From: Aspidiotus rigidus
Taxonomy: Eukaryota; Arthropoda; Insecta; Hemiptera; Diaspididae
Reading direction: 5' to 3'
Assembly: GCA_035079385.1 (NCBI GenBank)
Contig: JAVHKY010000004.1
Location: forward strand, 12,989,001-13,053,000
DNA length: 64,000 bases
Shown here: positions 36,691 to 48,389 of the stretch, piece by piece
Position numbering within the stretch: position 1 is the first letter of the stretch
Layout of the letters: the number at the start of each line of letters is the position of its first letter
Made by a program: the position numbers and the translations under genes
Notes under the pieces: generated by a model
What the model was told of the DNA's origin: nothing
Seen by the model: only the letters and a program-made list of their open reading frames with translations
The model's database searches: none

Positions 36691-39600
36691 ACAACATGAA
36701 TTTTGTTGTAACTATGGGTTTCGGTTAGAAGTCCTAGGAAAAAGCATCAGGTGTTCAATGTTTCGATTCTAAAACAGATGAAAGTTCTTCGTTCCCAAAA
36801 GAGAGAAATTTTTTAATCTATATCTCTGCAAACTTTAATGTTGGAGAGAAGTAAAAAGTCATACAGTACCTATCAACGTCGATTTGAAAGTTGAATCTTA
36901 CCGCATTCAAATCAATATCATTTTTTGATTGTGTCAATTCTACAGATACTTGAAGAATCGATGGTAACCTCACTGACCGAAGACAGCATGTAATGAACAG
37001 TTACTGAAACGAGCATTGTCGATCCTGGCTCAAATTTTTATTCAGCATAATTTTACCTGACTTTGAGATACGGCGAGTTTGAGCGTCTGACCTGCCTTTG
37101 GATCCGCCAAACCTGCCGTTGAGTGCTGCTTTGCTTTATTTGGACACACAACTTTTCTTTAGACATCATTGATTGCATACGAGGATATCTGATGTTTTAC
37201 AATGAGTCCGACTGCCTTTTTGTCAACTTCGGTAATGAGATTGAAAGTTATGAGGTTGACTCTGTATGACATGAAGAACAGAAATTCACTAGCTCGCGTA
37301 CATCTTTTAAGTAACGATATTATACGGAACGACTTGTCTTCGTGTCTAACAGTTTTTATTTGTTCATTTTCATTTTTTAATGAATGAATTTTATTTGTCA
37401 GCTTTTCTCAAGTTTTGTTTCCTATATGAAACTGAAGAGCGAAATGGCATCCCATGTCTTTAGCTGTTCTCTTGACGACATCGACAGGCTTATTGTGTTT
37501 AATTAGTGAAAAAGGGTAAGTGAATTCTTAAGGATTTTTATAGCTATAGAGTACCTAAAACTTGAATATCCTGAATAGTTTACATAATGTTCTTGCTTCG
37601 AAAAACTTTCAATTCGAGTATGTTTATTAAATAAAGCGACCTATATTTTGTTATTAACTTAGGTGATCATTAACGTGTCACGGCGAGAAAATCCTATTTC
37701 AACTCTCAATCTATTAATAAGAGGAAATCATTGAATGAATTTATCAATGGGCAATTATGTAGTAATTACTGCTAATTATACTTCATTCTTCCTTATTGTA
37801 TGGAAGAAGTTTGATCGTCATTGAAGTCCCCCAATAGTAGGCATGTATTTCTATTTAAATAATTCTTATCGTTTTTTTAACTTGATACTGGAATGTTGTA
37901 GTTTTTTTTTGCCCCTTCTTTCTTATTTCATTTTAAAAGCTCTTAACCACACACGGGCTATGGCCTTGATGCATCGTGAATCGATTTTAGATGCGTTAGA
38001 TGTAATTTGCTGCTTTTATAGATAAGAGATGATGTTTTGAATGGATGGTGAAATTCGGTGCGTTTGGTGGAGAGAAGCTAAAGATGGACATGCGAAAATG
38101 TGGGTGACAGTTAGGTGGGAGTCAAGGCTACAATGTTTGCATGAGAGCGGGAAAAGCTTGGAAAGAAGGTGAGCGTGTGAGTCTCGTATGACCAATTCGA
38201 AGTGGTGTAAGTGGATTTTGTGACGGCGGGATTCTTGGTGTGCTGAAGCCCACGTGGTTTTTTATTGGGCTAATTTGTTTGATGAAATTTCATTTTGCCA
38301 GTATGTGATCAATTCGTCCTCAATTTTGAGGTGGATGGTGAGGGTGAAATCATATTTAGTGGGAAGAAGACGAGAGTTCATATTTGTGGAAGTTTTATGA
38401 GTTTTGGCGTGGATTTTTTTATTACTTTAGATCCCAGTATGGCTGGGGACCCTGTATTAAGATTTGTATTTCGCGGTTTGCCGTGGATCGTACGAGATTT
38501 GAAAACTCGACCTATAGCAAAAAAAATTACAACAAGTTTGAGGGAGTTCAAGAAAGAAAATCGGTTTTAGGTTAACAAATATTAATTTAATTTACGTAAG
38601 TAATTAACGAGTTGAAGTTCGAATTTGTATAACTATTGAATTTAGGTATGTATCGCGTCGCTTTTGCTGCTTTCTTATCTTGAAGTTCCTGACGGACAGA
38701 AAACAAGAGAAATCCGTCAGTCTACATCTGGTAGAGTGAATACTAATTCAGAAAGATCTTGACTTAATCTAAAGATGGTTACTGAAGAAGAGTCTAAGGC
38801 GCTTGGTGGAGGTTGCTTTCAAATAATAGGTAGATTCAATCTCGACTTGACGAAAGCTATCTTCTAAGAAGACGAAATTTGTCTGAGTCGTATTTGAAGG
38901 ATGTAAATTTAGAGGTACACGACACTGGGCTCGTGGAAGTCTTTCAGAGGTGGTATAGATCAAACAAGAATTTAGTACTTACCAAAGCGATTGCAGACTT
39001 ATTATTATTCCTTCCATTTGGTCGACTTATTGATGATGAATTTTGGAATCTACTGGTCGATGATGTTGGAGTGATATTGAGAATCGGTAGCGTCGTAATG
39101 ATATCGATAATAAATTGCTTAGAAATGATTTGTGTTTAGATTATTTCATGGTTTAGCCTATTTAGGCTACGTCAAATAATCGACGATGTAAATAATCGAG
39201 GATTTCGACACCCTGAAGGTTATGAAGAGAGGATGGATGCGTGAAACAAGTAGATTTGTAGAGTGTATACCTTGTAAATTGCCATTAAGGCAGATAAAGA
39301 GTCAGTGGCGATCAGAAAAGCGCATGTTGGTGGGAAAAGGAGGGTCAGTATTGTATCTAAGCATTGAAAGATTGCTTGGACTTTGGCCGCTCAAACAGAT
39401 ATGGAGTTACGGTTTCGATGAGAAGAGATTTTATTGCCGACTAAAAACGCAAAACCGACTTGGTTTCTGATTTTTCATCCATCTATGAAACAAAGGGTAC
39501 AGTGTTAGGAAAGAGTCAAGTATATTTCTAGAAAGAGGGAGTAATAAATTGCGAGGTTGGTAGATTTTTCGGGTAGTTGACATAGTTTATATTATTTTAG

Positions 39601-39886
39601 GTTTAGGTGAGGCTCAAGGAGGGTAATGTGGAAAATACGAGGACTAGGCAATGGAAGTGAATTTTTTTTGTAGAGGGAATGGGTGAGAAAGTACAACATG
39701 TTAAAAGTATTGCGATAAATAGGATGATTTGGGTTGGCATTAAGGAGAATTTTGTGAACTGGAATTTGAGAAAGTTACAGACAGAGGTGACAAGGGTGGA
39801 AGTTGAGTAAAATCAATGAAAATGTAGAGTTGGATAACCTGATTCGAGAGCTAGACTTGGAGCAGGGTTAGTGCGAAAAGAGCGCG
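36691..39886. other. Gene-free stretch, G-rich in its second half
   Basis: 36,691-38,040 shows nothing recognisable. From about 38,040 to 39,850 the plus strand is clearly richer in G than C and holds several plus-strand frames of 60-91 codons (38,295-38,570, 38,879-39,139, 39,222-39,470). None matches a family I know. It may be a heavily decayed coding or retroelement segment, but this cannot be shown by eye. Confidence 0.35.
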
Positions 39887-40097
39887 CACGGAGAAAAAAC
39901 TATAGTAAATTTGACTAAGAACATAGTGAAGCCGGTTCAGTCAAGATTTTTCAGTCAAAACAACAGCTATTTCAGTAATATTTAGTTTTATTCACTACTT
40001 GTCCTCTTATTTTTCAGTCGTTATAACTATAGTCTTCGACTGGATCGGCTTTATTATGTTTTTTTAGTTAGAAGTACCACCAAAATTTTTCTCAGTG
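39887..40097. repeat. MITE with CAC(G/T)GAGAAAAA termini
   Basis: CACGGAGAAAAA at 39,887 and the complement of CACTGAGAAAAA at 40,097 begin imperfect inverted repeats of about 60 bases. Later blocks are GAAGCCGGTTCAGTC on the left and AAAGCCGATCCAGTC on the right. Total length is about 211 bp. No target duplication is clear and there is no coding capacity. Confidence 0.55.
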
Positions 40098-40289
40098 CAT
40101 AAAAATACGAATGGCGGAATTTCAAACGGAGTCTGGAAGTGAGAGATGGAATGAGGGCGCTTGTCCACAGGTGATCCATAATCTAGGATAGATCGGAGAG
40201 AATTTCAAAACTGCAACCGGTGAAAGACAGGATAGGCAGTTGAAGACGTTCAAAGCTCGAGGCTTCTTGCTTTCATTTCGATTCCCGGT

Positions 40290-41103
40290 CACTTTCACGA
40301 AGCGAATCTCACGAGAAGCACATTCCACAAAAGACATTTTCACGAAGACGTCTTCACGAAAATTTCTTTTACCCGTACTAACATTAGTGGAACAGCGCCC
40401 AAATCAGGTAGCGTCTTTGGAAATCCTTCCGTCTTGTCCTGCGGATTGCCTTCTTCAAGGATTCTCGTTCCGGTAGCTGAGATAGAACCTCAGGTGGAAC
40501 ATTTGCCAATTCATTCCTCAGCAATCGTGCTGGGGGTTCCGCGGGACTTTTAGCAGCTTTTCTCTTAATATCGTTGGTTTTTTGTAGTGCGCGCACCTGT
40601 TCTTGATGTGGAGGGTGCAAATGCGGTGATTCACTTGGCCCTTTCAGCACAACCAGCGGTTGGCCAGGATCGGGTTCGTTCGTTATCGCACGGTGCCATC
40701 CCTTTGCACTCAACTTAATGCAGTCCCAATACTGCTTATTATTGGCTCGCCTCGATCGGTAGTAAATATATCCGTCCAGTAACAACTCATTTCCTTCCAC
40801 CGCAGGCTGCATTGTACACACTGAGAATACGGAGTAGCTGGTCGCAGCCGGGGTATGATTTTTTTTGCATGCCATGGAAATTTCATAAACTGAGGTAACA
40901 AGAATACAGAAATAGATCGTGTTCGTCGTAACCATCGATGCAGATTGCGTATTTATTAGGCAAAATTGCTGGCCTGGAATTTTCATGGGGAAAAATGTTC
41001 GTGAAAATATTTTCGTGAAAACGTCTTCATGAAGTTGTATTCGGGAGAAGAAATTTTCGTGAAATATTAATGTGCTTTTCGTGAAAAGTGTTTCGTGAAA
41101 GTG
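40290..41103 (-). mobile_element. Deletion derivative of a FLYWCH/MULE transposon, TTCACGAA-type arrays
   Basis: Inverted ends start CACTTTCACGAA on both sides (40,290-40,301 and 41,092-41,103). Each arm of about 90-130 bases is made of repeated TTCACGAA words mixed with blocks such as AGCACATT and GACGTCTTCACGAAAAT. Between the arms lie about 430 bases encoding only the N-terminal part of a FLYWCH/MULE protein, which runs straight into the left arm. Most of the transposase has therefore been deleted. It sits only 40 bases from the next MULE element. No target duplication was found. Confidence 0.75.
40384..40812 (-). pseudogene. N-terminal fragment of FLYWCH/MULE transposase
   Basis: From the Met at 40,812 the frame encodes 142 residues that align with the two larger copies in this window: DGYIYY, YWDC, a HxHPP motif, and LLRNEL followed by LSQLPE. 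In the FLYWCH-type module the second zinc cysteine is replaced (AKGWHRAI where relatives have ECSARAI or TCKARAI), so zinc binding is probably lost. Homology stops about 15 residues before the stop codon. The longer frame reaching 41,184 only reads through the terminal repeats of this and the neighbouring element and is not real coding sequence. Confidence 0.75.
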
Positions 41104-41306
41104 GGTGGAAACCTTAATTGATTTCTTCAATACGCCATGTGGCATCGGTGATATTTTTTCGAAAAATTTTTTCTGACACAGCATTTTTTCCGAAAAAAAA
41201 TTTTTCCGACATTATTTTCCGAAGGTGTATTTTCCGACAGACAACATTTCCGACAAAATTTTTAAATACAGCTATTCATCCGAAAAAAAATTTTCCGTCT
41301 ACGTTA

Positions 41307-42856
41307 CTACTGACCGCAAAAGACAACACTGTGCGATAAGTTTGTCAAGTACTGTATGACCGGCGAGTTGGTATACTCGGCTGCTATCGCCTCCAACCGT
41401 GCCTGTAGATCTCGCCTTTTTTTGGGCGGTCCATCCTTCACTCGTTTGCGTAGGGCCAGTTCTGTTACACATATTTCTGTATCCTTTTGGAATTCGGCTA
41501 CAACAGTAAATATGTCAGGATGATGTCTTCCAACCACCGTTTGAAACCGGTTGTGCCAGCCCTCTGACACATTATTGGTCCTGTGCGATTTGACTACATC
41601 AGCTGTTTCATACTGATTCCAGAGGGCTGGCACATACCTTGGCGCAACAGCTCTCTTATTTCCTCGCCTTGTTATATCGCGCGGTCAAAGTAATCGTAAA
41701 CGGGAATGAGAGCCGCAGGACACACTCTTCGCAGCTCTTTGTATGCATTGACGACATCTCCCACAGGCACAAAGGCTAGCGCTATTAACATATGCGTGTG
41801 TAACTTCAGCGAACGGTCATTTTCGTCATTATACGCAGCCTGCAAGACCTCTGCGTGCACCCTCCTGTAAATTGCTTGCCCCAGATGGAAGAAGCACCCG
41901 GAGACAGGTACACCAGGGAAAACAGTTCTGCACGCGTTTATAATTCCCATCTCGAAATCTGCCATTATCTTTGTCGGTGGGCACGGATCAATACGGTACT
42001 GGTTGACAGCGTTCGAAATTACTTCCAGTGCTTCAATGTTGATTGATTTTCTTTTGCTTGACAGAAGAGCGTATACCAAAGGTATGGCCACTGCCTCTCC
42101 AGTGCCACCAGCGCCAGCGCGAAAACGGACGCCCATCACAGTGAATATCTGTGTAAATATGGACGGCGCCGTTTTAAATGTATCATCAGTAAACCACACT
42201 GTACTCGAGCACAGTAGTTCTATATTTCGCCGTGTGACGAATACGAGTGCTCTTCGCGGTTGCTCCTCTTCTTTATCTGCCATTTCTTCTTCTTCTGCAT
42301 CTTCGGAATCGCTACCGTGCCCGGCAGTAAGGGAGTCGTACATCAGGAACTGCTCATCGAGCAGCGTCTTCTGATAAGCACCCGGAAGCTCCCCAAGATC
42401 GGCCAACGACTTTGGATTTGGTAAGCTGTTTTTGTTTTTTACACGCCCGATAGTCCGCAGCAAAGCTGTTTGTTCGGGCATTTGGCTTAACACAACACCC
42501 GACGTTCCCTGCAGTTTACAGCGGAGAAGCGGTGCAGGCCGCAGCTCTGGTTGTGTAGCAGCCTTACGCTTTATTCTCTGAGTGAGTTTTTCAGCGGCAA
42601 CCTCGTCGCGGTCAGGTGGATGTGAGTGTATAAATTTGGTTGGTCCTTTGAGTACCTCCATTTTTCCGTCTGCAGCATTTACAAAAGTGATGGCTCGCGC
42701 AGAACACTCTTTCCTTTTGGTTCGCCTGCAATCCCAGTACGTTTTGTCTCCACGTACACGGGACTTATAGTAGATGTACCCATCTACGTGTAGCTTACCG
42801 GCAATCACTTCCACAGGCATCTTTACTTCATCTGACGAGACTCTTCGTCTGCTCAC
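41307..42856 (-). pseudogene. MULE transposase with FLYWCH-type zinc domain, one frameshift
   Basis: The best-preserved transposase in the window. The first 394 codons carry an intact FLYWCH-like module (W41, C43, C51, H78, H80), an acidic linker (about 181-198), the first catalytic region WFTDDTFK (D224; relatives have DGTF), MADFE (D300), and the C-F-F-H motif at 321-324. The frame stops after YFDRAI, but the neighbouring frame continues at once with RRGNKRA, then WNQYE, and the 108-codon frame 41,307-41,633. That frame holds NNVSEGWH with the third acidic residue (E24 of that frame). A single one-base shift near 41,672-41,690 therefore separates two parts of a protein of about 516 residues. 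It is probably inactive now, but recently so. It is paralogous to 32,268-33,822. Confidence 0.85.
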
Positions 42857-42944
42857 GCGGGTTCAACCACTTTTTCAGAGTGCTAGGCAAAAGTTTTTTT
42901 TTTTCGGAAAACAGTTGTCGGAAAAGTTTTGGAGAGTAATATTA

Positions 42945-44168
42945 AGCACGGAGAAAATAGACTGTCACAACGGAGGAATTTGAAAGGGGGAAAAATAGAA
43001 AATAACGGAATTTTTAATAGGTTTTCAAACGGAGGACTGTACACGGATACATAATTTTTATGAAAGGAAGAATAGTAACGAGAATAACGGAGAGAATGAT
43101 ATTATTATCTTAAGATGAAAACGAGACTGTTTTCAATTTCATCACAAAAGGAGGGCGGAATAAAGACTTCATGGGAGACTTACTTACTCTTCAACCATCT
43201 AAAGACAACAATGCATTCATGAAGGCTTCGGAACTTTTCCTCAAAAAGTGGAAAGACATAAACTCCGATTTTGCGGAATACTTCAAAAAGCAGTGGGTCG
43301 AGAAGAACTCAAAATGGTATGAGGGTGCAGGAGTGGGTTTGCCTTCAACAAATAACTGGTTGGAATCTCTGAATGGTAGAATTAAAAGAGAACACACACT
43401 GCGTGAATGACTTCCACTCGGTCAATTTTTGAATGGAATCACTCAATACCTCCGGAAATGGTCTGAAGATAGAGATCCGACTTCAGTAAACTGTGTGTCA
43501 TTTTCCATGTCGTATACTTTATCGTTGAAGGAGTGGACTACTGCTCACCAATGGGCACAATCGAAACATAAAATTTTGGAACGAGCGCACCCTGCCCCAC
43601 ATTGCCGACAGTACTTCGTTGCGTCTTCCAAGAAAAAGACCCCATCAACCACAGCATTCTTGAATCAAATGCTTTGTGCAGATTTAAATTGGAAGACGTA
43701 CCATGAATTTCGACGGTACAGCTCGGAGGTTTGGATTGTGACAATCAACTCCGAAGACTTTTCCGCATGTACTTGCACCTGCCCTCCTTTTTTGAAGTGT
43801 AAGTCCTGCAAACATGTACTTGGCCTAAAAATACGCTTGAAGTTGGTTCAAGCACCGCAGCAAGCAAAGGAGCTACCACTTGGACAAAAAAGAAAGAGGG
43901 GGCGTCCTAAAAAGGCTACTCAAGCGCTTCTGATTGATTAATTATGTGTTCACATTTTTTTTGCTGTAAAATTTTTTTTCACTTATGTATATATTTTTTT
44001 GCCGTGTAACTATTTTTTCACCTACATATATTTTGTTTCAACGTGTATCTATTTTTTTTTAACCGTGCTTTCTTTTATTTACGCTTGCTATGTTTTTTCC
44101 TCCGTTCGACCTATTCATTCATTGTGCCAGGAATTGTCCCCCGTTATTTGTCATATTTCCTCCGTGCT
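42945..44168 (+). mobile_element. Nested SWIM-type MULE derivative with AGCACGGAG ends
   Basis: AGCACGGAGAAAATA (42,945) and the complement of AGCACGGAGGAAATA (44,168) are inverted ends. Weaker matching continues outward to TTTTGGA on both sides, so the true ends may lie about 18 bases further out. The left arm repeats ACGGA and CGGAG words (e.g. 42,975, 43,031, 43,088), and the right arm has CCGTG and TCCG words. Between them is the C-terminal half of a transposase on the plus strand, opposite to the host element. Flanking 9-mers agree at only 5 of 9 positions, so no duplication is proven. Confidence 0.6.
43171..43941 (+). pseudogene. C-terminal half of SWIM-domain MULE transposase
   Basis: This is a different transposase lineage from the FLYWCH copies. 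In one frame from 43,171 to 43,941 it shows LFLKKW, then NNWLESLNG (E65, the position of the third catalytic acid in MULEs), and an in-frame TGA at 43,408-43,410. The second part has a SWIM zinc finger of the form C-x-C-x(n)-C-x-H (CTC near 116-118, CKH at 127-129 counted from 43,429) and a basic AT-hook-like tail with GRP (158-160). The first two catalytic Asp residues and the whole N-terminal half are missing. Homology starts abruptly at about 43,155, which marks a deletion joint. It cannot be active. Confidence 0.75.
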
Positions 44169-44327
44169 GAAAAATGGTGTCCAAAAGTTTTGTCGGAGAA
44201 AGTCCGAGGTTAACGTTCGGAAAACTTAATTTCGGAAAATTCATCTGTCGGAAAAAGTGAGTGTCGGAAAAATTTGTAAGTGGAAAAAATGTGTTGTCGG
44301 AGAAAATTTTTTGGAAAAATGTCCGAT

Positions 44328-47300
44328 AACCGTTTGCTTGAAGTGGCCGAGGATGTTTACTGTGTCATTAACAGCGATAGGGATGGAGTTAAGAAGGAGG
44401 GGAGGAAATGTGTCGAAAATCTCGCAAAAACTCTTGCACATCTTTTTGATTCTCTCAATCTATGATCAAAGATTATCATGCTACATAATAGATGACAATG
44501 TTAGTATATACAAGTTATAGTACGAGTGATTTTTGAAACAAAACTTGACTTTTTACAGAGTTTTGACCTCTTATTTGTAGCATCCTGTTTTGATGTACAA
44601 ATCTGCGAAATTTCAAATTGTATCTCCATGTTAACACTAGGTAATGGTTTGTAAAGAGACTTTCACATAGTAGCATTCTTTTTTATACTCAAAAGCATCA
44701 AAATTTTAAATTGTAGCTATCTCTATGTTGATGCTAGTGGTCTGTCGAGCGTGTACCGTTCCTGTCTATCAAATAAACAAGCATAAATTCGCTTAATTCT
44801 TATGTACTTGTGTGTATGTCGACTAACTTTCTCTAAAATCGCGTAGGTACTGAGAATAATGTATCGCTTGCGAGTGATGGTTTACGTTCACCTAGTGCAA
44901 TTGAAAGCGTATTTGTCAAACTAAATAACTTATTAAAGCAGATCGAAAGAATGATTGACACACTACGAAATTTTTTTTGCCTCCTCTCGACAGGTCGCTT
45001 CAGCGAAAATGCTCTTACCTATTTTTTTCCCTTGTTTTTTTTTTGTGTATTCTTCGTGTGTCCTATGTACGTAAACTTCGTGTACAGCACTTTATTCATA
45101 AATCTGCTAACTTGTTAATGAATTAAAGAAAGACATGATAACTGTTTAATAATTCTAACTTATACACGTAGTGCTCGCGAATTCCATTCATTGATGTAGT
45201 AATTTCGTGGAATGACTGGCATCAATCAACATACGTACATCGTCGTTGAAATGCGAAACTATATACCGATTTCGATCGTTGAAAAAAAAAAAAAAAACAG
45301 TGTGCCAATACTATTTGTTTGCTTGATGAAAAAAAATTATAAATGGAAAAAAAAAGAGAGCGAAAAAAACCAGCTATAAAAGCCAAAAGAGGATGCAGAG
45401 CCATTAATCAAATAGTGGTCTTAGCTAATTCTCGTCATCGTTGAGGCGCGTTCATCATTTTTCGTAATGGTCGTCGTTGTTGTCCATATCGTTGATTTCG
45501 GACCACACAAAGACGCGCAGACGGAGACTGTGCGTGGTAGCGCCGGGCGCCAATATCTTCTTACCTGTTTCGTATTAATATGCTGTAAAAGCAAGATACG
45601 CGCATAATAGCGACAAAAAATACTGAAAAAAACCATACATAACTTTCCGAAAGTCGTACAACCATACGCCTGTAAAATTTCCAGCAGCCGGTATAGATCT
45701 CCAAATCTACTTTTTCAATGAGCATTCCGTTACCGTGTACATACGATTGTTATTTTTTTCCCCTTATACTTCATTCCACGAGCGATGTTTACAACGGTAG
45801 TGGTTTTTTAATATCTTCATATTATTATTTTAATTCTCGGATTGACGAATTCGCTGAAACGGTCAAAATATCATCGTCGTGCTGAAGAATGACGAGATCG
45901 AGTAAAATAATAAGTAACGTGTATAGCCATACTCTCCGTATCCTTCAACTTCCGAGAACTTATAAAGAAGGAAGGACGGATGCTCGTTCTCAATGCCCGC
46001 TGTCAAGACGACGTGTGTGTTTATAGACGGTAACACCTGAATTAAAAACTAGAAAGATAAATGCGGACGAGGAGATACGTAGTGGAAATGGAAAAACGCA
46101 AAGGGTGTAACTCCTTTTATCTATAAATCAACAAAACGAACGATTTACGAATCTTTAGGGAAATTGGAAAAATCTACGCTTTTCGTCTTGAATAACAAAG
46201 AAAGAAAGAAAGAAAAAAAAAGGGAATATGAAAAAAGACTTATCTGTATAGAGTGTTGGTATCGCCCGGAGCCTTGGGGGCGATGGATAAGAAAAACGAC
46301 GAACGATGGATATCGCATTCGCGTCAACGCGTTCTTCTCCTATGAGACAAAAATAAAACATTGTTTTAAGTGAAGTCCGCGTGCTTAGTTTCCAGTACGG
46401 AGTGGACACCCAATGCGTACCCATTCGGTGGCAGTAAATCCATTTATCGATGGACATCAACGAGCCCAAATCTAGAATGGAATACTCTACGATAACTTAC
46501 TTTATTATCACCCTTGTTGACGTCTCTAGCGTCTTCATTTCAATTTCTGCTCGTTTACAGCCTTTGTCTGGCAAGCGCTGGTTCACCTTTTAGCTCGGTA
46601 AATGACCATCTCATTGACATTTACTCGTACATTTCGGCCTATACACTATCTGTCTCTCATTTCGGGAACTATCCTGAAATTTTAGGACGATTGATGGCAT
46701 TTCACATTTGTGGTAACATTAGGCTTCATTCTTCATAGACCTAGAGTTTTTATTCCCTCTTCAAAGTGTCGAGTCAAGACCGATGAAGTGAATTTTTTGT
46801 ACTGAAAAGGAGGGTATAAGAAATACAATAACGGCGCTCTCAATAAGAAAGATGAGAGGTTGATTATGGTTCCAAATTTGATGAAAATTCATTACAGAAT
46901 GCAACATAGGTTGACGGATGGACATCAGCATCATAATTTACATCATTCAGTGACTGTTTTCCTATGTCGGAACCAGTATACTTCTTAAATTTCCTGGAAT
47001 CGCTGAATTCATTTTTGATACTCGGTAGGTTCTGAAGTTTGGTGGTCGAAAGATTTCTGTGGGGTCGATAAGACCGAACGCTTTTGTATTGTTCTATTCT
47101 CAAGTTTGAATCCTACATTCTCAAGAAATCTCAGAGAAATGAGAAAATTGTCAACGACTTTTAGGCCAATTTTTCACATGTTTCATATGTTTGTTCAGAC
47201 CTCCCTCCCCCTTATTCTGTGGTTTATGTCCTCATGATCATGCTCATGACACTTGAGGAGAATGTTGACCTTTGATCCTCACCCCTAATTCCTGGATATG

Positions 47301-48389
47301 CGTCCGTATAAAGGACCTGTAGTATAATAGTGTGTCACTTACTGGGCTACGGAGAAGCTTTTTGACAGTACGGTACGTTAGGTCAACTTGGAATCTTAGC
47401 CTAGTATAATGTTTTATAACTGGACCTGTACAGAATTCTGTATATTATAGGCTAACGTGCTGACAGATCTAATCCTCCACTTGTAATTCTTAGTTTATCT
47501 CTTGCGCCAATTGAGCTCAGCGTCAACTTATAGTAGATCGTCCAGATATTAAACCCTGAAAAATGATCAAAATTTTGTAAAATATTTTCTTGTCGTACCA
47601 AGGCTCGGCTCATCTGATGGAATTATAAAACGCGAGTTTTATATGATATACTTACCAAATCTATCAATTATCCGTTCATCAAAATTTTTGGATCCGTGGA
47701 ATGGACATAAATCTGTCTAAAATACTGTAGGTGAGTTTACGGAAGAATATTTTATAGTTCCTTCATCATGTAATTGAGACAATAATATGTGCATATTCTA
47801 GAGAAATGGATAGAATTTTTGGACGGGACGGAATCGACAGCAAAGCCCTTATCTTCGCAGAAACGGTGCGTGAAATATTGTTGTTCTCACTAACTGAAGA
47901 AGACCTTGAAAACTTGATCGCGTGAACGCGTTAGGAGATAAGAGGATTTTACCTCAAGTGAGTATTTTATTTTATTTCATGCTTATCAGCGTTTTGATTC
48001 ATGTTCTTATATATTTCCTTGATCAATTATCGAGTGCTAGAATAGTGACACTTATAAGGCTTGAGAATTTGGCCGAAGTCTAAAAATATTCAAAAAAGAA
48101 TCAAAACCACCCACATTTCCATGTCAAGATCAACCTTAAGAGTAAGATTAAAGGTCAGAATGAAAAAATAAGTGAATTTCTTCACTTTATGGAAAAACGT
48201 TGAATCATGTATATGTTTTTGGGCGTTTGGAAAGAAATACAAAGTAAAGATGTATCAATATTAATTATGTTGATATATCAATCTCGATACCTAGTGTCGA
48301 AATATCGATTCTATGCTCGGCTGACTGCTATAGTAAGTTTGGCCTTCGCTATAGGCCTAGCACGTATATAAAACTTAGTATAATCTAAA
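44328..48389. other. Gene-free stretch
   Basis: No gene supported. Short A runs occur at 45,281-45,297 and a (GAAA)n-like tract at about 46,198-46,222, which produces spurious long frames on both strands around 46,150-46,470. 45,800-46,400 is somewhat CpG-richer. Nothing else is recognised. Confidence 0.4.

Larger units (their letters stand above)
41144..44327 (-). mobile_element. FLYWCH/MULE transposon with TTTCCGAC-type arrays and a nested second MULE
   Basis: From ATCGG at 41,144 and from the complementary CCGAT ending at 44,327, inverted arms of more than 100 bases align. Shared blocks are a TTTTTC(G/C)AAAAAATTTT region, CTGACACA against CCGACAACA, TTTTTTCC, and repeated TTTCCGAC/TTTTCCGAA words. 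A transposase lies on the minus strand (41,307-42,856). The right arm is split: its inner part (42,893-42,935) is separated from its outer part (44,175-44,327) by a SWIM-type MULE fragment. An alternative is two neighbouring elements sharing related ends. No 9-bp target duplication could be read. Confidence 0.75.

Noticed and set aside
40813..41184. N-terminal extension of the FLYWCH fragment frame to 41,184.
   Set aside because: This part reads through the terminal arms of two neighbouring transposons; relatives have no matching residues.
42003..42374. 123-codon plus-strand frame.
   Set aside because: It is antisense to the transposase at 41,307-42,856 and contains no motif of its own.
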